Source: Burkholderiaceae bacterium (lineage in GTDB: Bacteria; Pseudomonadota; Gammaproteobacteria; Burkholderiales; Burkholderiaceae_C). From it: DNA of 12,880 bases. The stretch is taken from assembly GCA_031256125.1 (NCBI GenBank), contig JAIRRE010000299.1:1-12880 (forward strand). The letters run 5' to 3'. Every line of letters starts with the position of its first letter. The first letter of the stretch is position 1. This document shows positions 7,020 to 12,880 of this stretch, one piece after another. A program made the translations under genes and the position numbers. Below the pieces are notes generated by a model that did not search any database, had not been told where the DNA came from, and saw nothing but the letters and a program-made list of their open reading frames with translations.

Positions 7020-7973
7020 ATGAACCTTCTTTTCATCGCCGACCCGCTGGAACAGTTCAAAACCTACAAGGACACCACCTACGCCATGATGCGCGAGGCC
7101 GCGCGGCGAGGTCACGCGTTGGCGGCCTGCGAACCGGCGCACCTGTCATGGCAGCGAGACGGGGCGGTTGTGGCCGACCTGCGCGAGCTACGGCTCAAGG
7201 ACGCCGCGCATGACTGGTTCGAGGTCACGGCCACGCGCCGCGTGGCGCTGCAAGACTTTGACGCCGTATTGATGCGCAAGGACCCCCCCTTCGACGCCGA
7301 ATATCTGTACGCCACCCACCTGCTGGAACAAGCCGAGCGCGAAGGCGCGCTGGTGTTGAATCGTCCGCGCGCGTTGCGCGAATACCCCGAAAAACTCGCC
7401 ATTCTCGAATGGCCCCAGTTCATCGCGCCCACGCTGGTAACGCGCTCGGCAGAGGACATCAAACGCTTTCACGCCGAGCAGCGCGACATCATTTTGAAGC
7501 CTCTGGACGGCATGGGCGGCATGGGAATCTTTCGCGTCGGACCCGATGGCCTCAATCTCGGCTCGATCATTGAAACGCTCAACCACGGCGGCGCGGCCAC
7601 CGTTATGGTGCAGCGCTATTTGCCTGAAATCGCGCAAGGCGATAAGCGCGTGCTAATCATCGGCGGGGAGCCGGTGCCGTATTGCTTGGCGCGCATTCCG
7701 CAAGGCGGCGAAGTGCGCGGCAATCTTGCCGCAGGCGGCAAGGGCGTTGCGCAACCGCTCACCGCGTCCGACCGCGCCACCGCGCAAGCCATAGGCCGGG
7801 CGCTGGTGCCACGCGGGCTGCTGTTGATCGGGTTGGACATCATCGGCGACCGGGTAACCGAAATCAACGTCACCAGCCCGACCTGCTTTCAGGAAATCCA
7901 CGATCAGACAGGATGCGACGTGGCTGGGATATTTATCGACGCGCTGGAACGCGCAGTTGCCGCGCAACCTTAA
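7020..7973 (+). CDS. gshB: Glutathione synthetase
   Basis: GshB adds glycine to gamma-glutamylcysteine using ATP, the final step of glutathione synthesis, in the cytoplasm. The 317 residues match the family length. Visible are the N-terminal FIADPLEQFKTYKDTTYAMM (5-24), MRKDPPFD (85-92), the ATP-grasp lysine and glycine loop KPLDGMGGMGIF (160-171), RGNLAAGGKG (233-242) and the metal and product site EINVTSPTCFQEI (281-293). All core motifs are intact, in contrast to the gshA-like gene upstream. The ATG at 7020 is the only start that gives the normal N-terminus; no clear Shine-Dalgarno precedes it. Its stop codon overlaps the stop of the convergent amidotransferase gene. In many relatives gshB follows gshA directly; here kup and a BenE-family gene lie between them. 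Confidence 0.97.
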   Translation: MNLLFIADPLEQFKTYKDTTYAMMREAARRGHALAACEPAHLSWQRDGAVVADLRELRLKDAAHDWFEVTATRRVALQDFDAVLMRKDPPFDAEYLYATHLLEQAEREGALVLNRPRALREYPEKLAILEWPQFIAPTLVTRSAEDIKRFHAEQRDIILKPLDGMGGMGIFRVGPDGLNLGSIIETLNHGGAATVMVQRYLPEIAQGDKRVLIIGGEPVPYCLARIPQGGEVRGNLAAGGKGVAQPLTASDRATAQAIGRALVPRGLLLIGLDIIGDRVTEINVTSPTCFQEIHDQTGCDVAGIFIDALERAVAAQP

Positions 7974-8737
7974 CCGTCGGCGACGGCGCCATCCACAAAC
8001 ACCTTGAGTTCTCCCGGCGCAAACGGCGTCCACGATTCGTCGGTGGTCAGTGGCGTAGTGGCAATCACGGCCACGCGGTCGCTGGACGTGGTGTGTTGGG
8101 CGAAATCGACCGTTAAATCCTGGTCGGCCAAATGCGCGCGGGCAAACGGGTATCGACGTTCCACATAGCACAGCTTGGTGCTGGCGTGCGCCCACAGCGC
8201 CTGACCGTTGGAGAGCAGAAAGTTGAAGGTGCCAAAGCGCGCCACTTGCGGCGTCAGTTCGGCCAGCGTGCGCGTGAGTTCGTCCACCGCCGGCACGCCG
8301 GCGTGGGCCTTGGCCAATTCCTGCATCAGCCAGCAAAAGGCCCGTTCGCTATCGGTATCGCCCACCGGACACAGGCGCCCGTGCAGGCGAGGCGCGTAAT
8401 CCTTCAAATCGCCGTTGTGCGCGAAGACCCAGTAGCGGCCCCATTGTTCGCGCACAAAAGGGTGACAGTTTTCCAGCACCGCAGCGCCGACAGTGGCTTT
8501 GCGGATGTGCGAGATAACGTTGCGGCTTTTGATCGGATAGCGGGCGATCAGCTCGGCCACCGGCGAATCACAGGCAGCACCGGGGTCAATGAACAGCCGC
8601 GCCCCACGGCCCTCGAAAAAGGCGATGCCCCAACCATCGGCGTGGTGGTCGGTACGCCCGCCGCGCTGGGCGAATCCGGTAAAGCTGAACCGGATGTCGG
8701 TGGGCGTGTTGCAATTCATTCCTAGCAGTTGGCACAT
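7970..8737 (-). CDS. yafJ: YafJ-type class II glutamine amidotransferase
   Basis: This is a 255-residue protein of the class II (Ntn-hydrolase) glutamine amidotransferases, very like E. coli YafJ from end to end. After removal of Met1, Cys2 would be the nucleophile that releases ammonia from glutamine. Other visible blocks are PTDIRFSFTGFAQRGG (12-27), DGWGIAFFEG (34-43), SHIRKAT (76-82, with the substrate arginine Arg79), NCHPF (90-94), AHNGDL (106-111), GDTDSERAFCW (126-136) and TFNFLLSNG (170-178). The open frame starts earlier (8788), but the ATG at 8737 is required to place Cys2 at the N-terminus. No ribosome binding site is apparent. The physiological role of YafJ is not established, and no acceptor domain is fused to it. 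It converges on gshB with overlapping stops and is divergent from the DksA-like gene. Confidence 0.93.
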   Translation of the reverse strand: MCQLLGMNCNTPTDIRFSFTGFAQRGGRTDHHADGWGIAFFEGRGARLFIDPGAACDSPVAELIARYPIKSRNVISHIRKATVGAAVLENCHPFVREQWGRYWVFAHNGDLKDYAPRLHGRLCPVGDTDSERAFCWLMQELAKAHAGVPAVDELTRTLAELTPQVARFGTFNFLLSNGQALWAHASTKLCYVERRYPFARAHLADQDLTVDFAQHTTSSDRVAVIATTPLTTDESWTPFAPGELKVFVDGAVADG

Positions 8738-8835
8738 GGCGGCGCGGGGGGAAAATCTGGCGGATGGTATTCTGCGGGCATAGCGCATCGGGCGCTTGCC
8801 TATCGGTATCTTTGAGGACTCAGGAGATTATTGAG
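8738..8835. promoter_or_regulatory. Divergent intergenic region, yafJ-like / DksA-like
   Basis: This is a 98-bp gap between two divergent genes, so both promoters should lie here. TATTCT in the plus direction near 8768 is a possible -10 with no good -35. AGGAG at 8822-8826 is the ribosome binding site of the DksA-like gene, 9 nt before its ATG. Nothing comparable precedes the yafJ-like ATG. Confidence 0.35.
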
Positions 8836-9213
8836 ATGACCCCAGCCCTGACATCGGCCCAGCAAACCGAGCTGAAAAACTTGCTGCTGGCGCGCCGCCA
8901 AGAGCTTGTCCGCCAGATAGACCAGAACCAAACGCAACTGGACCCCCCGGAAGTCAACGCCGGCAGTGTGTCACAGGACGAGAATTTGCGACTGTCCATC
9001 CAGACGCGCGAGATCGGGGGCACGCTCACCGCGATCGAACGGGAAGAGATTACCCGCATCGGACGCGCGCTGGAATCCATGCTCCGGGGCGACTACGGCA
9101 TCTGCAAGACCTGCGGCGAACCGATTGCCTTCGCGCGCCTGAAGGCCGAGCCGATGACCGAGCATTGCGTGGCCTGCAAGTCCGATTGGGAAAAAAAGCA
9201 CCCGGCCAAGTAA
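8836..9213 (+). CDS. Short DksA/TraR-type zinc-finger regulator
   Basis: This 125-residue protein belongs to the DksA/TraR family, whose members enter the secondary channel of RNA polymerase and tune transcription, classically with ppGpp. The C-terminal zinc finger is complete: Cys90-x2-Cys93 ... Cys111-x2-Cys114, with the typical CGEPI.FARLKA between. Residues 5-35 and 52-82 are the two charged helices of the coiled coil. The turn between them, around NAGSVSQDEN (41-50), has Asp48 and Glu49 but not the DxxDxA tip of E. coli DksA, and the protein is about 25 residues shorter. The frame is open upstream to 8764, but AGGAG at 8822-8826 selects the ATG at 8836. It is best called a DksA-like paralog rather than DksA itself. 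It converges with rodA. Confidence 0.9.
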   Translation: MTPALTSAQQTELKNLLLARRQELVRQIDQNQTQLDPPEVNAGSVSQDENLRLSIQTREIGGTLTAIEREEITRIGRALESMLRGDYGICKTCGEPIAFARLKAEPMTEHCVACKSDWEKKHPAK

Positions 9214-9279
9214 AGCCCACAGGTAACGCCCGATGCCGTCGGCGCAAGTTGGCGCGCCTAGATTTGAGATGATGCCCGC

Positions 9280-10443
9280 TCAATTAGGCATCAACCGCCG
9301 CATCTTGGAAATTGCCAGCAACATGCCGATGGCCAGCCCCAGTGTGACCATCGCGGTGCCGCCGTAGCTGATAAAGGGCAACGGCACGCCAACCACGGGC
9401 AGGATGCCGCTGACCATGCCCATGTTGACGAAGGCGTAAGCAAAAAAGATGGTTATCAAGCTGGCGGCCAGCAGGCGCGTGAACAGCGTTGGCGCGCTGG
9501 CAGCGATGAACAGCGCGCGCCCGATCAGACAGGAAAAGCCGGCGATCAACGCCAGGTTGCCCATCAGGCCGAATTCTTCGCCATAGGCGGCAAAGATAAA
9601 GTCAGTCGTCCCCTCGGGCACGAAATTCAGATGCGTTTGCGTGCCATGCATGAAGCCCTTGCCCCACATCCCGCCCGATCCGATGGCGATCATGCCCTGC
9701 AGCACGTGAAAGCCCTTGCCCAAAGGATCGCTGGTCGGGTCCAGCAGTGTGCAGACGCGCTGCTGCTGATAGTCGTGCAGGATGGGCCAATGTACGCCGG
9801 TGGCGCACAGACGCTGCTGGAACGCGATGCACAGCGCCACCGCCACGATGCCCAACACCACCGGCGGCAGCGTCAACTTCCACGGCAGGCCGGCAAAGAA
9901 GATAGCCGCCAGCCCGGCGGCCATCACCAGCAGTGCGGTACCCAAGTCGGGCTGTTTCATGATGAGGGCTACCGGCAGCACCAGCAGGCCGCACGCAACC
10001 ATAAAATCAATGGCGCACACGCGCCCGGTCAAGGTCTCGCGGCGCTGAAACCACCAAGCCAGCATCAGCGGCGTGGCGATTTTCAGCAGCTCGCTGGGCT
10101 GCACCACCACGCCCAGGTTAAGCCAGCGCGTCGCCCCTTTCTTGGTAATGCCAAACAGCGCCACCGCCACCAGCAGCGCCATGCCCAGCACGTAGGCCGG
10201 CGCGGCCACGTTCATCAGCCGCCGCGGGGGAACTTGCGCTATCACCAGCATGATGCCCGCCGCCAGCGCCATGTTGCGCGCATGTTCGGCAAAGCGCATA
10301 CCATGGTCGTAGCCGGAGGAATACATCACCACCAGCCCGATGCCGCACAACCACGCCACAGTAGCGATCAGCCACCAATCCAGTCCCTGTGCCAGCGGTA
10401 ACAGCCGCCGCCAGAGGGAAGGAGGATTAAGAACGGTGGGCAT
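9280..10443 (-). CDS. rodA: RodA, SEDS peptidoglycan polymerase of the elongasome
   Basis: RodA polymerises lipid II into glycan strands during side-wall growth, working with a class B PBP (PBP2) under MreB guidance in the inner membrane. The protein has 387 residues and about ten membrane segments. SEDS marks are RWLNLG (106-111), QPSELLK (115-121), KQPDLGTA (163-170, Asp166 being the conserved catalytic-site aspartate), GKGFMHGTQTHLNFVPEGTTDFIFA (261-285, the RodA form), GEEFG (288-292) and NMGMVSGILPVVGVPLPFISYGG (340-362). The PEGTTDF and SGILPVVGVPLPF forms separate it from FtsW. The ATG at 10443 is the only start that keeps the first helix; the ribosome binding site is poor. The usual partners mrdA (PBP2) and mreBCD are not upstream; instead the gene is divergent from an RNB nuclease gene, so it probably has its own promoter. 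Confidence 0.96.
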   Translation of the reverse strand: MPTVLNPPSLWRRLLPLAQGLDWWLIATVAWLCGIGLVVMYSSGYDHGMRFAEHARNMALAAGIMLVIAQVPPRRLMNVAAPAYVLGMALLVAVALFGITKKGATRWLNLGVVVQPSELLKIATPLMLAWWFQRRETLTGRVCAIDFMVACGLLVLPVALIMKQPDLGTALLVMAAGLAAIFFAGLPWKLTLPPVVLGIVAVALCIAFQQRLCATGVHWPILHDYQQQRVCTLLDPTSDPLGKGFHVLQGMIAIGSGGMWGKGFMHGTQTHLNFVPEGTTDFIFAAYGEEFGLMGNLALIAGFSCLIGRALFIAASAPTLFTRLLAASLITIFFAYAFVNMGMVSGILPVVGVPLPFISYGGTAMVTLGLAIGMLLAISKMRRLMPN

Positions 10444-10608
10444 GGTTTTTCAAACTCGGCGTTAAACGTTGCGCGTGGGGCGTCGGCGCGCCCAATGTTC
10501 GCCCGGACTGTAAGACGGTAAATCATCATCCGCGCCGCAGGGTCACCTCTGATTATCCCGGCCCGGCGAAACCCGCGCGGTTGGGTACATGGGACAATTC
10601 CGCAACTT
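10444..10608. promoter_or_regulatory. Divergent intergenic region, rodA / RNB nuclease
   Basis: These 165 bp lie between divergent start codons and must hold the promoters of both rodA and the RNB gene. It has a few AT-rich islands (TGTAAGACGGTAAATCATCATC at about 10509-10530, AAACTCGGCGTTAAACG near rodA), but no -35/-10 pair I would defend. No small ORF or RNA structure stands out. Confidence 0.35.
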
Positions 10609-12735
10609 ATGTATCTGCTCTTCGAAGAGGCCGGCAAATTCGCCGCTGGCCGTATCCTTTCCGAGGCCGAGGCATCGGCGCAAGTGGAACTCAACTCGGG
10701 CAAGCGCCTGAAGGTCAAGTCCGCCAATCAGATTCTGCGCTTTGCCCAGCCACAGCCGAGCGCGCTGCTGGCGTCGGCCGCCGAACAGGCCGCGCAGGTG
10801 GAATTGCCGCTGGCGTGGGAATTCGCCCCGGAAGCGGAGTTCAGCTTTGCCGAGCTGGCCGCGGACTACTACGGCGGCACGCCCGGCATCGAACAGCAGA
10901 CGGCGATGCTGTTGGCGCTGCACGGCGCGCCGCATTATTTTCGCCGCGCAGGCAAAGGACGCTTCAAAAAAGCATCCGCCGACATCGTGGCGCAGGCGCT
11001 GGCGGCCATCGAGAAGAAACAGCGAATCAGCGCGCAAATCGCCGCCTGGGCCGATGAATTGGCGCACGGTCAATGCCCCGCGCCGATCCGCGAGCAGCTC
11101 TACAAAATCCTGTTCAAGCCCGACAAGAACGCGCCCGAATACAAGGCCGTGGTGGACGCCAGCCGTGCCCGCCGCCTGGCGCCGTTGGCGCTGCTGCAAC
11201 GCGCGGGGGCCATTGCTTCGCCCTACCAATTTCATTGGCAGCGTTTTCTGTTCGACCACTTTCCCGGCGGCACCGGCTTCCCGGCCTTGCCTGCTGCGCC
11301 GGAAATTGCGGACGATGATCTGCCGCTGGCCGAAGTCCAGGCGTTTTCCATCGACGATTCGCAGACCACCGAAATCGACGACGCGCTCTCGCTGCAAGGG
11401 CTGGGCGGCGACACCGTGCGGCTGGGCATCCACATCGCCGCGCCGGGGTTGGCGATTAGCCCTGGCGACGCTTTCGATCGCGTGGCGCGCGCGCGCCTAT
11501 CGACGGTCTATATGCCCGGCTACAAGATCACCATGCTGCCCGCTGCCGTGGTGGAACGCTACACCCTGTGCGAAGGCCGGGCCGCGCCCGCGTTGTCGCT
11601 CTACGTCACGCTGGACGCGGCCACGTTTGAGATCAAGGCCACCGAAACACGGCTTGAGCGCGTCCCCATCGCAGTCAACCTGCGGCACGACCAACTCGAT
11701 GATTGTGTGACCGAGGACTGGCTGGCCGGCGCTGGCGCAACCCCAGTGAATGCTGATAACAAAAGCTGGGAAGCCGCGTCCAACCTACGTGATGAGCTAT
11801 CATTTTTGTGGCGACTGGCACAGCATCTGAAGGCTAGACGCGAGGTCGTCCGCGGCAAGCCGGAAACCTTTAACCGGCCCGACTACAACTTCCGCTTGAT
11901 CCGCGACGCTAGCCAAGAGGGCCAAGTGCCCGCTGGCGGTGAGCAGGTCGTCATCACCGAACGGCGGCGCGGCGCGCCGCTGGATTTGATCGTGGCCGAG
12001 GCCATGATCGTGGCTAACAGCGTGTGGGGCGGCTGGCTGGCCAGCTTTGGGGTGCCCGCCATTTACCGCAGCCAGTCCAGCTTGGCGCCGGGCATCAAGG
12101 TGCGCATGGGCGTAAAAGCCTTGCCGCACGCGGGCATCGGCGTGCCCAGTTACGCGTGGAGCACTTCGCCGCTGCGGCGCTATGTCGATCTGGTCAACCA
12201 GTGGCAGCTCATCGCCGCCGCGCGGCACGGCGCAACCGCCGCGCTGGCCGCGCCATTCAAGCCCAAGGATGGGCAATTGCTGGCCATCATCAGCGCCTTC
12301 GACGCCGCCTACACCGCCTACAACACGCACCAGGCGGGCATGGAACGCTTCTGGACGTTGCAATACCTGCGCCAGCACGGCATTACGGAACTGACCGCCA
12401 CGCTGCTGCGCGAGCAGCCCGATGGCGCGGGCAACGCCTGGCTGGCGCGCGCAGACACCCTGCCGCTGGTGCTGCCGGTGCTGGGAACGCAGGGCTTCGC
12501 ATCCGCTCTGACGCGCGGCGCGCGGGTCAAGATACGACTGGGCGAAATCGACGACATTGCGCTGGATGTCCGTGGCACCCTGCTGGCGGTGCTTGGCGAT
12601 ACCGCAGCCGAGACCGAAGATGACGCGGGCGACGAGGACGCCGCCGCCGGGCCAATTGCCATCGCGCTGGACGTGACCGAAGGCGAAGCGCCCCAAAACG
12701 CAGACCCGGCCGATAATCTCCCGGTTCCGGGTTGA
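10609..12735 (+). CDS. RNB-domain (RNase II/R family) exoribonuclease
   Basis: This 708-residue protein has an RNB catalytic core and probably degrades RNA 3' to 5' in the cytoplasm. An N-terminal OB-like segment (MYLLFEEAGKF..GRIL, 1-45) and a helical region precede the RNB domain (about 245-560). The magnesium site reads AFSIDDSQTTEIDDALSL (245-262): Asp249, Asp257 and Asp258 are present, with Glu255 where RNase II has Asp, a form I recall as common in this branch. Later blocks are YMPGYKITMLP, RPDYNFRL, EAMIVANSVWGGWLASFGVPAIYRSQ and the RNA-end motif TSPLRRYVDL (519-528). An S1-like beta segment lies at about 620-660, followed by an acidic, low-complexity tail (665-708). It is neither standard Rnb nor RNase R, lacking the latter's basic tail. 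ATG 10609 gives the family start; no Shine-Dalgarno is visible. A TonB-like gene starts 24 bp downstream, an arrangement I recall from Burkholderiales. Confidence 0.92.
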   Translation: MYLLFEEAGKFAAGRILSEAEASAQVELNSGKRLKVKSANQILRFAQPQPSALLASAAEQAAQVELPLAWEFAPEAEFSFAELAADYYGGTPGIEQQTAMLLALHGAPHYFRRAGKGRFKKASADIVAQALAAIEKKQRISAQIAAWADELAHGQCPAPIREQLYKILFKPDKNAPEYKAVVDASRARRLAPLALLQRAGAIASPYQFHWQRFLFDHFPGGTGFPALPAAPEIADDDLPLAEVQAFSIDDSQTTEIDDALSLQGLGGDTVRLGIHIAAPGLAISPGDAFDRVARARLSTVYMPGYKITMLPAAVVERYTLCEGRAAPALSLYVTLDAATFEIKATETRLERVPIAVNLRHDQLDDCVTEDWLAGAGATPVNADNKSWEAASNLRDELSFLWRLAQHLKARREVVRGKPETFNRPDYNFRLIRDASQEGQVPAGGEQVVITERRRGAPLDLIVAEAMIVANSVWGGWLASFGVPAIYRSQSSLAPGIKVRMGVKALPHAGIGVPSYAWSTSPLRRYVDLVNQWQLIAAARHGATAALAAPFKPKDGQLLAIISAFDAAYTAYNTHQAGMERFWTLQYLRQHGITELTATLLREQPDGAGNAWLARADTLPLVLPVLGTQGFASALTRGARVKIRLGEIDDIALDVRGTLLAVLGDTAAETEDDAGDEDAAAGPIAIALDVTEGEAPQNADPADNLPVPG

Positions 12736-12759
12736 AGTCTGGCCCGGCCATCTCGCCCC

Positions 12760-12880
12760 ATGCCGCGCACCCTTAAATCGCTCTCGACCCTGCAATGGGC
12801 GCTGGCCCTGTCGGTGCTGCTGCACGGGGCGGTGCTGACGGTGCGCCTGGTCAATCCGGAGGGCTTTCATCGGGCGTTTC
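12760..12880 (+). CDS. TonB-like protein, N-terminal part (cut by window edge)
   Basis: Forty codons of a new frame begin at ATG 12760, 24 bp after the RNB stop. The sequence starts with a short basic end (MPRTLK), then one hydrophobic segment (about residues 11-31, LQWALALSVLLHGAVLTVRL), then VNPEGF. This signal-anchor with SVLLHGAVL is the usual start of TonB-like energy transducers, and betaproteobacterial RNB genes are often followed by such a gene, then aroE and mtgA. The proline-rich spacer and C-terminal domain that would prove it lie beyond the window. No Shine-Dalgarno is seen; translation may be coupled to the RNB gene. Confidence 0.65.
   Translation, partial: MPRTLKSLSTLQWALALSVLLHGAVLTVRLVNPEGFHRAF

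Noticed and set aside
8738..8788. Longer start of the yafJ-like gene at 8788
   Set aside because: It would bury the catalytic cysteine, which must be residue 2 after the initiator methionine.
11371..11373. Glu255 in the RNB magnesium site as a sign of a dead nuclease
   Set aside because: The remaining aspartates are present and the TTEIDDA form is, as far as I recall, common in this branch of the family, so it is not evidence of inactivity.
11800..12870. A 356-codon minus-strand frame across the RNB gene end
   Set aside because: The plus strand encodes the RNB motifs and the start of the TonB-like gene. The minus frame is a Gln/His/Arg-rich shadow.

Overview
The window is high-GC DNA (roughly two thirds G+C by eye) that reads as an ordinary chromosomal segment of a betaproteobacterium, most likely Burkholderiales or a close relative. 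Three things point there: the GshA family present (the proteobacterial type first defined in Acidithiobacillus and common in Burkholderia), the RNB-family nuclease followed at once by a TonB-like gene, and the style of the RayT-like protein ending in a GRPxK motif. There are nine complete genes that can be assigned to a family, plus one cut off at the right edge. I see no tRNA, rRNA, CRISPR array, prophage or intact insertion sequence.

Layout. A RayT/Y1-transposase-like gene (19-720, minus) is divergent from proA (767-2050, plus; proline synthesis). Next come four plus-strand genes: a gshA-like gene (2213-3523), kup (3603-5492; K+ uptake), a BenE/YdcO-family transporter (5706-6887) and gshB (7020-7973). 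The two glutathione genes are thus separated by two transporter genes. gshB meets a YafJ-type class II glutamine amidotransferase (7970-8737, minus) tail to tail, with the two stop codons overlapping. That gene is divergent from a short DksA/TraR-type zinc-finger regulator (8836-9213, plus). rodA (9280-10443, minus) follows, separated from the mre/PBP2 genes it usually sits with. It is divergent from a long RNB-domain ribonuclease gene (10609-12735, plus), which leads into the first 40 codons of a TonB-like protein (12760 to the edge).

Most of this is housekeeping. Three places deserve a second look. (1) The gshA-like protein keeps its family scaffold and an open frame over 436 codons, but several stretches expected to bind ATP or substrate, above all the glycine-rich loop after Lys285, are replaced. 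(2) The kup/BenE intergenic region carries, on the minus strand, a sequence fully complementary to the 16S rRNA tail, a 7-codon ORF and a perfect intrinsic terminator whose stem starts 2 nt after the stop codon. No gene lies downstream. (3) The RayT-like protein has lost both histidines of its HUH motif.

Family comparisons were made from memory without a database search. Statements about conserved residues should be read that way.
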